Shown here in pieces: positions 8,940 to 18,094 of a stretch of DNA of 64,000 nt (the first letter of the stretch is position 1; each line of letters opens with the position of its first letter). The stretch covers positions 1 to 64,000 of the forward strand of contig CANMLS010000002.1 of assembly GCA_947498785.1 (NCBI GenBank). Reading direction: 5' to 3'. The position numbers were made by a program, and so were the translations under genes. This DNA comes from an uncultured Aquimarina sp. GTDB taxonomy: Bacteria; Bacteroidota; Bacteroidia; Flavobacteriales; Flavobacteriaceae. The notes under the pieces were generated by a model. That model was not told the origin of the DNA and did not search any database. It saw only the letters and a program-made list of their open reading frames with translations.

Positions 8940-9173
8940 TTATTTCTTTCCAAAAATCGATTCAATTATAGTTTTCAGGCCTTTGAATACCATAAATATG
9001 GCAAATCCAGCGCTAATTAACCCTAATGCCAATATAGGTATGTACAATGGATGTTCTTGATTTTTGAATGCAGAATGAATAACAACAGGACTAATAAACA
9101 TAAAAATCAAAGCTATAGCCATACGTTGAATTCCTTTACCTAATAGTTCTTTGTTTGTTCTTTTAGGCTCCAT
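8940..9173 (-). CDS. DUF6095 family two-helix membrane protein
   Basis: 77 residues: a short basic N-terminus, then two hydrophobic segments (about 19-35 and 46-65) separated by a short loop, and a basic C-terminal tail. It matches the small Flavobacteriia-specific DUF6095 family that sits behind murQ. Its start overlaps the end of murQ by 11 bases, so it is translated from the same mRNA. Function is unknown; the fixed link to murQ suggests a role near the cell envelope. Confidence 0.8.
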   Translation of the reverse strand: MEPKRTNKELLGKGIQRMAIALIFMFISPVVIHSAFKNQEHPLYIPILALGLISAGFAIFMVFKGLKTIIESIFGKK

Positions 9174-9975
9174 AATTATCTATTGCATTGCGTACATTTC
9201 CATATTGCTTTAGTAAACTTGTTGCTTGTTCTCGATCAATAGATAGTTCTTCCATTATCATTCGTGTTCCCCGATCCACTAATTTATTGTTGCTAAGTTG
9301 CATATCCACCATTTTATTACCCTTTACTCTGCCTAATTGAATCATTGTAGTCGTAGAAATCATATTTAGGACTAATTTTTGAGCAGTTCCTGCTTTCATA
9401 CGAGAACTTCCTGTTACAAATTCTGGGCCTACAGTAACTACAACGGGAAACTGTGCAGTAGTAGCCAAAGGACTTCCTTCGTTACAGGTAATACAACCTG
9501 TAATGATATTGTTTTCATTACAATGTTGTAATGCTTTTACTACATAAGGTGTTGTTCCTGAGGCTGCTATGCCAATCACAATATCTTTGTTTGAAATGTT
9601 GTGCTCTTTTAAGTCTTTCCATCCTTGATTTGGGCTATCTTCTGCAAATTCTACAGCTTTTCGAATAGCAGTATCACCTCCCGCTATTAAACCAATTACA
9701 AGATCATGTGAAACCCCAAAAGTAGGAGGGCATTCGCTGGCATCTACAATGCCTAAACGACCACTTGTTCCTGCTCCAGTATAGAATAGTCTGCCTCCAT
9801 TTTTTAACCTTTGTACAATTTGTTTGACTAAAGATTCTATTTGCGGAATCGATTTTTCTACAGCATCAGGTACCGTTTTGTCTTCATTATTAATATTTGT
9901 CAGCAACTCAGTAACACTCATTTTTTCTAAATGGTTGTGTTTTGAGGTTTGTTCTGTAGTTTTAGTAAATTGCAT
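9163..9975 (-). CDS. murQ: N-acetylmuramic acid 6-phosphate etherase
   Basis: 270-residue SIS-domain enzyme that cleaves the lactyl ether of MurNAc-6-phosphate to give GlcNAc-6-phosphate and D-lactate in peptidoglycan recycling. The family signature TGAGTSGRLGIVDASECP is clear, with the sugar-phosphate loop GAGTSGR and the active-site Glu of ASECPPTF. The length matches the short Bacteroidota form (other phyla about 300). The start MQFTKTTEQ fits the family. DUF6095 is coupled behind it. Confidence 0.95.
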   Translation of the reverse strand: MQFTKTTEQTSKHNHLEKMSVTELLTNINNEDKTVPDAVEKSIPQIESLVKQIVQRLKNGGRLFYTGAGTSGRLGIVDASECPPTFGVSHDLVIGLIAGGDTAIRKAVEFAEDSPNQGWKDLKEHNISNKDIVIGIAASGTTPYVVKALQHCNENNIITGCITCNEGSPLATTAQFPVVVTVGPEFVTGSSRMKAGTAQKLVLNMISTTTMIQLGRVKGNKMVDMQLSNNKLVDRGTRMIMEELSIDREQATSLLKQYGNVRNAIDNYGA

Positions 9976-10029
9976 ATATCAAAAATACAGATTAAAGAGC
10001 GCAATAAAGCATATTATTGAGTAGAAATA

Positions 10030-10866
10030 CTATTCTTCCTGAATTGTAAAAGAAAAACTATATGTTTCGGAAAAATTAAAATATCCCAATGGATAGTTAT
10101 CAGGATTTGTAGTGTTAATAATATTTCCTCTTAGTACTGCAGGTGGAGCTTGGAAAGGATTTCCACCATCTTGTTCACTTTGTTCGATAAGAATACTAGA
10201 GTAATTGAAATATCTTTGATCAATACCAAGAATTTTTATATCAATCTCTCTACCTCGAACTTCTTCGGGATTTTCATAAAAGTATGAAAATTTAAAGGGT
10301 TTTCCTTGATAAAAACGATCTTCACTAGGTAGAAATAGGTTAAAATCAAAATCAAAGAGGTAGAAATCATCACGATTTCCGTCATCTGTAAAACTAACCT
10401 CTATTTCGATTTCATTACCTTCGAATAATGTTCCGTCTCCTTGTGTAATATTGTCAATAGGAACAGAGGGGATAATTTTTGTAGTAGCTTTATAGGTCTC
10501 ATTGTCATGAATTACGGTAAGTTCATATTCTGATTCAAAATCCCATAAAAAACTTCCGTTAGAGGGTATGTATGTACCAGGTTCAAAAGATAGTTCTTCA
10601 AAATTATGTACAAAATCAAATGTAAGGTTAGTGATGTAAATTGTAGCATCACTAACAGTAGGAGTGTTTTCATCAAAGAAAGGAGCAGACATTGTTAATT
10701 TTATTTCTTCATTTTCAAGTTGCAAAGAACCATCTGTTTGTGTAACAAACTCTAATGAGGCATCAATGACTAGTTTTGGTTCACCTTCAGGAACATCAAC
10801 ATCAACAACATCTTCACAACTCATAAAAAATAGAACCCCAAATGCTATATATATTATTTTCCTCAT
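10030..10866 (-). CDS. DUF4249 family surface lipoprotein
   Basis: 278 residues with a lipoprotein signal (FFMSC, Cys at about 17) and a beta-rich body of the DUF4249 family. DUF4249 proteins regularly sit behind a TonB-dependent receptor in Bacteroidota and are thought to act as its outer-membrane lipoprotein partner. Here the receptor gene ends only 4 bases upstream, so the two are one operon. The ligand is unknown. Confidence 0.85.
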   Translation of the reverse strand: MRKIIYIAFGVLFFMSCEDVVDVDVPEGEPKLVIDASLEFVTQTDGSLQLENEEIKLTMSAPFFDENTPTVSDATIYITNLTFDFVHNFEELSFEPGTYIPSNGSFLWDFESEYELTVIHDNETYKATTKIIPSVPIDNITQGDGTLFEGNEIEIEVSFTDDGNRDDFYLFDFDFNLFLPSEDRFYQGKPFKFSYFYENPEEVRGREIDIKILGIDQRYFNYSSILIEQSEQDGGNPFQAPPAVLRGNIINTTNPDNYPLGYFNFSETYSFSFTIQEE

Positions 10867-10870
10867 TTCT

Positions 10871-13258
10871 CTAAAATTTAAAATTATAAGTTACAGCTGG
10901 TATAATCCCAAAAATTGAAGTTCTAATGGCTTCATTTGCAAAAGTATCCTGATTTCTACTAAAGTTAATAGATGCAGTATTTCTACGGTTATATATATTA
11001 TAGATGCTAAAGACCCATTCTCCTTTCCATTTTCTATTATTGTTTTTTCTTGGTGTTAAGGTAGCAGAGATGTCAATTCTGTGATATGAGGGTAAGCGTT
11101 CGCTATTTCTTGAAGCATCAAATACAGGAACTACCAATCCCTGAAATTCGAACTGTCCCGTTGGATAGTTCGTAGGTTGACCCGTTTGAAACAAAAAATT
11201 TGCTCCGAATTTCCATTTTTCATTTAACTCATAACTTCCATTAAAGGAGATGTCATGAGTTTTATCATATGGCGTATTATACCATTCACCATCATTAATA
11301 CCAGGTTCTAGAGATGTTCTTCCAGGAGTTCGTTGTTCTGATTTAGATAATGTATAGGCTAACCATCCTTTAAATTTCCCTTCGTTTTTTCGTAATAAAA
11401 ACTCGAGACCATAAGCATGAGCTTCTCCATTTAGAATATCCTGTTCTATAGCATTGTTTGCTATTAAATCTGCTCCGTCGATATAGTCGATACGATTTTT
11501 AATTTGCTTATAGAAAATTTCTGTTTCGATAGAATAAATATTGTCATTAATATTTTTAAAGTATCCTAATGCATATTGGTTAAGCAATTGAGGTTTTATA
11601 AAATTACCACTTGGAGTCCATACATCTAGTGGAGTAGGGGAATTAGTGTTAGATAATAAATGAAGATATTGAGCCATTCTATTATAACTCGCTTTTATCG
11701 AAGTATCGTCATTAAAGGAATATGCCAGAGCAACTCGAGGTTCTAGGTTAGTAAATGTTGCTATTTGATCATTTCTGCTAAGGTTTTCTGTTCCTATTGG
11801 TTCTGCAGATTCATAAATTTGAAGATTTTGATTAAATAAAAGCGGATTGTTGTTTTGATAAACATTTACTTCATTCTGACCTAATCTAATAAAGTTACTT
11901 AGCCTAAGACCGTATTGAAGAATTAAATTATTAGAAATCTTATGCTCAGTATCAATATAGGCACCAAATTCATTTGCATATTTATTGATGAGTTTTTCTC
12001 TTTTGATTCCAGAATCTTCACTATTAGGCTTTATTTCTCCAGGATTAAATCTATAATATATATTGCTAACCCCATAGTCTAACTGAAATTTATCACTCAA
12101 ATAATGTTTTAGGTCATATTTTAAATTGAAATTTCTAATGCCAGAATCCCATTCGAAACCTACAAAATCAAGTTCTAAACCATAAAAATAGTCGGAATAT
12201 ATTAAAGAAAGATTTGAGAATAATTTATCTGAAAATAAGTGATTCCATCTTAAATTAAGTACCGTATTACCATAAATGTTTTCAAAACTCTCACTAATTC
12301 CAAATACATCACGACCAAAATATCCAGAAACATATATGCTATTATTTTCATTGATTTTGTAATTTAGTTTTGTATTTAAATCATAGAAAAATGCAGTATT
12401 ATCATTATCAAAGAGTGGTAAGAAAAGATGTGCATAGGAAGCTCTTCCTCCTATAAGAAATGCTCCTTTATCTTTTTTGATAGGCCCTTCTGCTAGTAAT
12501 CTGCTGGATACTGCACCAAGACCACCATTTATTTTAAATTTTTTACTATTCCCTTCTTTTTGATAAATATCGAGTACCGAGGAGATACGTCCTCCGTATT
12601 TTGCAGGAATTCCGCCTTTATAAAGTTTGATATCTTTTATGGCATCTGGATTAAAAACAGAAAAGAATCCGAAGAGGTGAGAGGAATTAAAGATAATAGC
12701 TTCATCTAATAGAATAAGATTTTGATCGGCTGCTCCACCTCGAACATTAAACCCCGAAGCTCCTTCACCACCACTGGTAACACCAGGTAGGAGCAAAATA
12801 GATTTGATTACATCAGCTTCTCCCAGAACTACAGGAATCTGTTTTATGGTTGCAGCTGAGAGCCTATTGATACTCATTTGAGGAGTTTTTACATCTAATT
12901 TCTCTACATTTTCGGTAATAATTACTTCATCTAGAGCCTCTGAAGCTTCAATTAATTGAAAATTTAGTTTTTTATTTTCATTTAGGTCAATTTCTTGTAT
13001 AATATTCTGGAATCCTAAATAACTAACTTGTATTTTATATTTACCTTGTTTTAAGGTAATAGAATAAAAGCCATACTCATTAGTTACTACGCCTTGCCCC
13101 ATTGCGGGGAAAATGACATTGACACCTATTAACGTTTCATTACTCGAACGCTCTGAAATTATACCACTAAGGGTAAATTTTTCTTGACCTAATAAAGAAG
13201 AGTAGGTTAACAAAAATAGAGATACCAGCATCACGCCAGAAGAAATGTATTTTTTCAA
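10871..13258 (-). CDS. TonB-dependent outer-membrane receptor with carboxypeptidase-like N-domain
   Basis: 795 residues. After a signal peptide (about 1-24) there is a carboxypeptidase-regulatory-like beta domain (about 28-115), then a plug domain with VLGEADVIKSILLLPGV and FNVRGG motifs (about 120-240), and a long beta-barrel rich in aromatic strand ends to the terminal KF. It belongs to the receptor type paired with DUF4249 lipoproteins, encoded just behind it. It imports an unidentified substrate across the outer membrane using TonB energy. There is no linked sigma/anti-sigma pair and no SusD gene, so a SusC/D glycan system is unlikely. Confidence 0.92.
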   Translation of the reverse strand: MKKYISSGVMLVSLFLLTYSSLLGQEKFTLSGIISERSSNETLIGVNVIFPAMGQGVVTNEYGFYSITLKQGKYKIQVSYLGFQNIIQEIDLNENKKLNFQLIEASEALDEVIITENVEKLDVKTPQMSINRLSAATIKQIPVVLGEADVIKSILLLPGVTSGGEGASGFNVRGGAADQNLILLDEAIIFNSSHLFGFFSVFNPDAIKDIKLYKGGIPAKYGGRISSVLDIYQKEGNSKKFKINGGLGAVSSRLLAEGPIKKDKGAFLIGGRASYAHLFLPLFDNDNTAFFYDLNTKLNYKINENNSIYVSGYFGRDVFGISESFENIYGNTVLNLRWNHLFSDKLFSNLSLIYSDYFYGLELDFVGFEWDSGIRNFNLKYDLKHYLSDKFQLDYGVSNIYYRFNPGEIKPNSEDSGIKREKLINKYANEFGAYIDTEHKISNNLILQYGLRLSNFIRLGQNEVNVYQNNNPLLFNQNLQIYESAEPIGTENLSRNDQIATFTNLEPRVALAYSFNDDTSIKASYNRMAQYLHLLSNTNSPTPLDVWTPSGNFIKPQLLNQYALGYFKNINDNIYSIETEIFYKQIKNRIDYIDGADLIANNAIEQDILNGEAHAYGLEFLLRKNEGKFKGWLAYTLSKSEQRTPGRTSLEPGINDGEWYNTPYDKTHDISFNGSYELNEKWKFGANFLFQTGQPTNYPTGQFEFQGLVVPVFDASRNSERLPSYHRIDISATLTPRKNNNRKWKGEWVFSIYNIYNRRNTASINFSRNQDTFANEAIRTSIFGIIPAVTYNFKF

Positions 13259-13358
13259 TATAAAATATTAATTATTAATAATATAGACCATAAAGGAAGA
13301 AATATGTTATGAATTCTACAACTAATTTATTGTTAATTAATTTTAAACATCAAAGTTT

Positions 13359-14546
13359 TTAGTTGAGATGGTGATTTTCGCTAGTTAATGTGTTCCAGAT
13401 TTTTTCAACAGATTTTTCAATACCAATATTAAATTCTTTACTTGTGTTTGTCATTAAATAATAGCCTCTGTTTTTTATTGGGTCAAACATGCATATTGTA
13501 AGTATACCTGGATCTCCTCCTGTATGTCCTATTGTTCCATTATTATTAATACCCCATAGAATACCACTCATTGCTTCGTTGATTTCATCATGTTTTGACT
13601 GTAGACTAAACATTTCTTTATAGGATTTTGCAGATAACAACTTTCCTTTTCCTTTATATCCTTTCATCATTTCTATCAGATATTTAGCAAAATCTGAAGT
13701 ACTTGTAATTAAACCACCATCGGCTTTGGTAATCAGAGAATACCTGGAGACTTCAAAATCCTTTGAGTAATACAATGTAGCATGATCTTGCATGTTTACG
13801 TCGCTAAAACTCCATCCTGTTGCATCCATATGTAAAGGATCAAAAATGTATTTTTGAGTATAGTTTTCAAAAGAGATACCTGTAGATTTTTCTACAACAA
13901 ATGCTGCTAGAGCAGCTGCTATATTGCTGTATTCATACTTTTCTCCAGGGGGATTTTCTATAAAATTGCCTAAAGAGTACCATGAACCAGATGTAGATAA
14001 TGTGTTCTCAAAAAAAACAGACTCATCCATTTTTGTATTTGTTTTAATTAATTCTATAATAGAACGATAATCATCGGGATACTGTGATACATTTACTTGA
14101 AGAGGGTTGTCAAACACATAACTTTTAAAATATACTTCGCTATCTGTAATTCCTGAAGTATGAGTTGCAAGATGGCGAACAGTAATTGGTTTGTCTGGAT
14201 AATGTGGATGTTCTACTTTAAACGGCAAATAGATATTGATGTTGGTATCCAAATCCAGTTTACCTTGTTCTACAGCTTTCATAATTGCCAACGCTATAAA
14301 TGTTTTAGATATAGATCCAATATTTTGAATTGTATGATTGGTATATTTTCTGTTTTTATTGATGTTGGAATATCCAAAAGAATTTTTATAAAGTACTTTT
14401 TTGTTATCAACTATAGCAACAGAGAGCCCTGCTAATTCAGAGGTATTGTATAATTCTTGTAATTCTATATGTGTGTGAAGAATTTCGTCATCTACTCCAC
14501 ATGAACATGCCAAAAATAGGATAAATAAAAACGTTATTTTTTTCAT
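13359..14546 (-). CDS. Serine hydrolase, beta-lactamase (class C-like) family lipoprotein
   Basis: 395 residues with a lipoprotein signal (ACSCG). Penicillin-binding-like fold: nucleophile in SISK (about residue 78-81), YSN in EYSNIAAA as the second motif, and HTGGDPG as the third motif. These proteins include D-aminopeptidases, esterases and cell-wall peptidases; true beta-lactamase activity cannot be inferred. It is a monocistronic gene facing left. Confidence 0.88.
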   Translation of the reverse strand: MKKITFLFILFLACSCGVDDEILHTHIELQELYNTSELAGLSVAIVDNKKVLYKNSFGYSNINKNRKYTNHTIQNIGSISKTFIALAIMKAVEQGKLDLDTNINIYLPFKVEHPHYPDKPITVRHLATHTSGITDSEVYFKSYVFDNPLQVNVSQYPDDYRSIIELIKTNTKMDESVFFENTLSTSGSWYSLGNFIENPPGEKYEYSNIAAALAAFVVEKSTGISFENYTQKYIFDPLHMDATGWSFSDVNMQDHATLYYSKDFEVSRYSLITKADGGLITSTSDFAKYLIEMMKGYKGKGKLLSAKSYKEMFSLQSKHDEINEAMSGILWGINNNGTIGHTGGDPGILTICMFDPIKNRGYYLMTNTSKEFNIGIEKSVEKIWNTLTSENHHLN

Positions 14547-14740
14547 AATTTTTTTTTGATTGAATAAATAATTGAAAATATATTGATTTATAGAGGCTTT
14601 GATTCAGGCAATATAACACCTGTTAATATATTTTAGTATATTAATTATCAGGTATTTATGTAAAATGGGGTATTGTGTAAAAAGAATTTCTTCTTATTTT
14701 AACGAATAGTTTTGATTGATGTTTTTAAACTTATAGTTAC

Positions 14741-14908
14741 TTATGATTTCCATTGAAAATTAATAGGAAACCAGTCTTCATGAATTGTAGAAGTGGTATT
14801 AAGAGGTTCAGAATAGGTGCTGTTTTTAACATAGACTTTGTTGTTTTCTGAAAATACATATACTACATTCATGTTATTTTTAAGATTTGTTTTTGAATCA
14901 TTTATCAT
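14741..14908 (-). CDS. Small ORF overlapping the end of the beta-barrel gene (55 residues)
   Basis: An ATG at 14908 lies inside the last codons of the upstream gene (ATGATAAATGA overlap), which is typical of translational coupling. The frame runs 55 codons to TAA at 14741 and ends in FQWKS. The product is polar, with many Asn, Ser and Thr and one Trp-rich end (EDWFPINFQWK), has no signal peptide or membrane segment, and matches nothing I recognise. The overlap and sensible composition argue for a gene; its short length argues for caution. Confidence 0.5.
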   Translation of the reverse strand: MINDSKTNLKNNMNVVYVFSENNKVYVKNSTYSEPLNTTSTIHEDWFPINFQWKS

Positions 14909-15569
14909 TTGGGATCTTTTTTTTATAACGGTTTCTTCCTAAGTTGAACACACCAACTTTTATACCAAAACCAACAGAAAATCCATTGATACGGGTAATA
15001 ATGTCTGGAGATAGCTCTACTTTACTAGAAAACCGGTATTTTACTCCGGTTTCTAATTGAACATATCTAGAAATATTATATAAGATGCTTACACCAGGTT
15101 CTACAACAAATACGGCATCCCATTGATCTTCTTGATAACGCTCTGCTTCTTCATCGTCGACCCAGTCAGTATTAATGTACCCAGTAGCTCCACCTCCTAT
15201 TAGGAGAGGGAAAGAAAGGTTGATTTTTGCTCTACTAAAAAAAATAGGTTCTAAATGAACACCTGAGTAAACCGCTCCCAAATCTGCACTATTTGAGGAA
15301 AAAACACCTGATATGTTTTGATTAGAGAACATTCCTTTTGTTACAAATCCAATTTCAAATTTACGATTGGCTACATAAGCTATTTTGAGCCCCGCTATAT
15401 ATGTATCCCTGTTTTCAACTTCTCCATACCCTGTACTAATACCTAAATATACACCATGTACAATATTTTTTCGATCGTTAAATTCAATATAATCTTTAGA
15501 TTTTTGAGCAATGCTGTTAAAATTATATCCAACCAGCATAAAGAGTAATATGATTCTTAAATGTTTCAT
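14898..15569 (-). CDS. Outer-membrane beta-barrel protein, hypothetical
   Basis: 223 residues with a signal peptide (about 1-21, ending SIAQ) and alternating hydrophobic/aromatic strands with Gly-rich turns, as in small OprF/Skp-type porin-like barrels. A short acidic loop DDEEAERYQEDQ lies near residue 140, and the product ends in a basic tail. It is the fourth gene of the ECF sigma operon, 103 bases behind the DUF4097-like gene. Function is unknown; its place suggests an envelope-stress target or sensor. Confidence 0.75.
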   Translation of the reverse strand: MKHLRIILLFMLVGYNFNSIAQKSKDYIEFNDRKNIVHGVYLGISTGYGEVENRDTYIAGLKIAYVANRKFEIGFVTKGMFSNQNISGVFSSNSADLGAVYSGVHLEPIFFSRAKINLSFPLLIGGGATGYINTDWVDDEEAERYQEDQWDAVFVVEPGVSILYNISRYVQLETGVKYRFSSKVELSPDIITRINGFSVGFGIKVGVFNLGRNRYKKKIPNDK

Positions 15570-15672
15570 TCTACTTGATTAGTTATATTAGTATCATTGA
15601 CAGTTTAATTTTAAAATGGTTGCACTGAAATGATTTTTTTATTGATTTAGTATATTTTTAGATAATGCTTAA

Positions 15673-16779
15673 TTACTCTGTTAAAACGATGATTCCTTTT
15701 TTTCCTGTAATAAGAAATTTCCCAGGAGAATTGCTCTTACCATAGGTTGCGCTAATATCTCTGATTCTTTTTCTTTTATCGATCATATCTGTAGTAATAT
15801 TAGTAAACGATTTTGGAATTCTTAATAGCCCTTGCTCCAGAGAAGCGTTAAAATCGATGGCTAAACCAGACACATTAATATTTAATTCTGAAGATTCCTG
15901 ATTAATAACTACAAAGGTGTTGGATTGTTGGATTTTAGAAATCCAGAAGTCAGCAACTTCCATGGTTAAGTTGATATTTTGGTATACATCGTTTAAATAC
16001 ATACTGCTAAACATTATTTTTCCTCGAAGGTTTCCTATTTTATTAATAGTAACTTGATCTTTACTAGAATATATTTCTAGAGATTTTACATGTTCGATTT
16101 TTATAATTGTTCCATTACTGTTAATTTTTAGATCTTTGGAATCTTTTATATCGATTTCTCCATTTTTTAAGTGGATGTTTCCATAGGTGATTGATTTTGT
16201 TTTTAATTTTCCAAATTTCATTTCAATATTAGCATTATTTAGGTCTTTATTTATCCAGATATCTCCATGTTGCGCATTTGCTTTTAGTTTACCCCCCCAT
16301 TCACTTATTATAATATCACCAAACTTATTTATAATATTAATTTCGGCATTGGTTGGTAGGTGTATCGTATAGTCAATTTGGATATTTCCTTTATCAAAAT
16401 CAAATGGATTTACGGTATTAAAAAATTCTTTATTAAAGAATTTAGAAATCATACTAGTGTTTTTTTCTTCAATTATAGAAGTAATACTAATGAAATCTTC
16501 AGTATTATCGATTTGTGGTTTAATACGCTGTAGGAGCTCTTTAGCAACATCTTTTTTCTTTTTAAAAACTTGGATGTCAATTGTTATTTGTATTGTTTTT
16601 TTCTCCCAACCATTTATGATTACATTTCCGTATTTATTTTCTAAATGTAACTCACCAGTATTGGTAAAGGCATATGTTTTTTCAATTTTTTTTGATACTT
16701 TTTCTTGCGCATGAATGTCATTCTTTGCATAGAATATTATAAGTATCAATAGGAGGTATTTATAAAATGTAGCTATCAT
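15673..16779 (-). CDS. DUF4097-like secreted beta-repeat protein
   Basis: 368 residues with a signal peptide (about 1-24). The body starts with LENKYGNVIINGW and repeats similar beta strands (NKFGDIIISEW, ANAQHGDIWINK), which is the hallmark of DUF4097/adhesin-like beta-helical proteins. Such genes commonly follow ECF sigma/anti-sigma pairs in Bacteroidota. The start overlaps the end of the anti-sigma gene by 20 bases, so translation is coupled. Biochemical function is unknown. Confidence 0.82.
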   Translation of the reverse strand: MIATFYKYLLLILIIFYAKNDIHAQEKVSKKIEKTYAFTNTGELHLENKYGNVIINGWEKKTIQITIDIQVFKKKKDVAKELLQRIKPQIDNTEDFISITSIIEEKNTSMISKFFNKEFFNTVNPFDFDKGNIQIDYTIHLPTNAEINIINKFGDIIISEWGGKLKANAQHGDIWINKDLNNANIEMKFGKLKTKSITYGNIHLKNGEIDIKDSKDLKINSNGTIIKIEHVKSLEIYSSKDQVTINKIGNLRGKIMFSSMYLNDVYQNINLTMEVADFWISKIQQSNTFVVINQESSELNINVSGLAIDFNASLEQGLLRIPKSFTNITTDMIDKRKRIRDISATYGKSNSPGKFLITGKKGIIVLTE

Positions 16780-17302
16780 TACTCTTCAGATTTTTAGAAT
16801 CATTGATCTGTTTCAATAAATTTTCGATCAATTCTATTCTTTTTTTATAATTATTGACAATAGCCTCTAATATGTATTCATTATTTAGGTTTTTTGTCAT
16901 TTCTAATTTTAAAGTTTTATACTCTTCATCCAACTCATCCATAAAGGACAAAAATTCTTTTTTGTCTTTTGGGTGTAGTTTTGGATTGTTCTTTACTAGT
17001 TGAACCTGAAAAGAGACTAAATCTCTGTAATAATTATCAATGTCTCTAAGCTCTTGATGTACAATATTGTTTTGATCACTGGTGTTAAATCCAGATGTTA
17101 TAAAAAAGTTTATTGTTGAGAAGGTTCCAAAAAGGATCAAAATACTGGCAGCTATTTTCAATAACGGAAGTTTTCTCCATAATGGAATTCCTTTTTGAAT
17201 TTCCAGTTCTGATTCGATATGAGACCACATCTTGGATCTATTTGCTTTATAGTCATCAAATTGATGCTTGTTCTCTTTTATATATTTTTCAAAATCATCC
17301 AT
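16760..17302 (-). CDS. Putative membrane anti-sigma factor
   Basis: 180 residues: a cytoplasmic helical N-terminus (1-45), one membrane segment (about 47-69), and a periplasmic helical C-terminus with a charged coiled stretch. It starts 4 bases behind the ECF sigma gene. There is no Cys/His zinc motif of ZAS-type anti-sigma factors. The assignment rests on position and topology. Confidence 0.72.
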   Translation of the reverse strand: MDDFEKYIKENKHQFDDYKANRSKMWSHIESELEIQKGIPLWRKLPLLKIAASILILFGTFSTINFFITSGFNTSDQNNIVHQELRDIDNYYRDLVSFQVQLVKNNPKLHPKDKKEFLSFMDELDEEYKTLKLEMTKNLNNEYILEAIVNNYKKRIELIENLLKQINDSKNLKSNDSYIL

Positions 17303-17306
17303 TGTA

Positions 17307-17846
17307 TTATAATATTTTTACAATTTCAATAAGTTTTTTCTTTGCTCTATGGTATTGTGATTTAGAAGTCGAAATGGTTATTCCTAATATTTCTGCAATT
17401 TCAACATGATCATATCCTTCAAGTAGATATAAATTAATGATTTGACGATATCCATCTGGAAGTATTTTAATACCTTTTTTTATTTTTTTTATATCAATTG
17501 TTGTTACCTGATCATTTATTTCTTCACTAATATGATATTCATGTTGATCAAGTGGGGTTAATGGTATTTTTTTTAACTTTAAGTAATTAATACTTTTATT
17601 GATAACTATTCTTTTTAACCAGGAACCAAAAGTACTCTCATATCTAAATGATTTTAGATTTTTAAAGGCTTCAATAAAACTTTCCTGAACAATATCTTCT
17701 GCATCTTCTTTTATGCCTAACATGCGCATACTAATATTGTACATGGCATCTACGTAGAGCTCATATAGCTGATATTGGGAATTCCTGTCACCAGACTTAC
17801 TTTGCTCAACAAGATCTTTATGCGTATAAAGTATATTGGTTTCCAA
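17307..17846 (-). CDS. ECF-type RNA polymerase sigma factor
   Basis: 179 residues with sigma region 2 (EDIVQESFIEAFKNL, FGSWLKRIVINKS) and region 4 helix-turn-helix (GYDHVEIAEILGITIS). No region 1 or 3, as in ECF factors. First gene of an apparent five-gene unit: sigma, anti-sigma, DUF4097-like, beta-barrel, 55-residue ORF. It probably controls its own operon together with the anti-sigma factor, but I could not pick a matching promoter sequence. Confidence 0.93.
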   Translation of the reverse strand: METNILYTHKDLVEQSKSGDRNSQYQLYELYVDAMYNISMRMLGIKEDAEDIVQESFIEAFKNLKSFRYESTFGSWLKRIVINKSINYLKLKKIPLTPLDQHEYHISEEINDQVTTIDIKKIKKGIKILPDGYRQIINLYLLEGYDHVEIAEILGITISTSKSQYHRAKKKLIEIVKIL

Positions 17847-18094
17847 TTAGTTTTACTTGATTGTAATTTTCTTTAAAAGTACTTTTCTTTTCTAATTATT
17901 ACTATTGACAACTGAAAAAACAAAGGGTTGCATTTATTAGAAAAAGAATATGTTTTTATAAAAAATAGAGTAATAGAAAAAGCCTTTAATGAGAATGGGC
18001 CTAGGCAAAATATTGTTCACTAGTGTATCTATCACTGTCTAGAATCAAATTTTGCAATATGAAGAGGGTAGAGGTGATCCAGTTAGATTAGATT

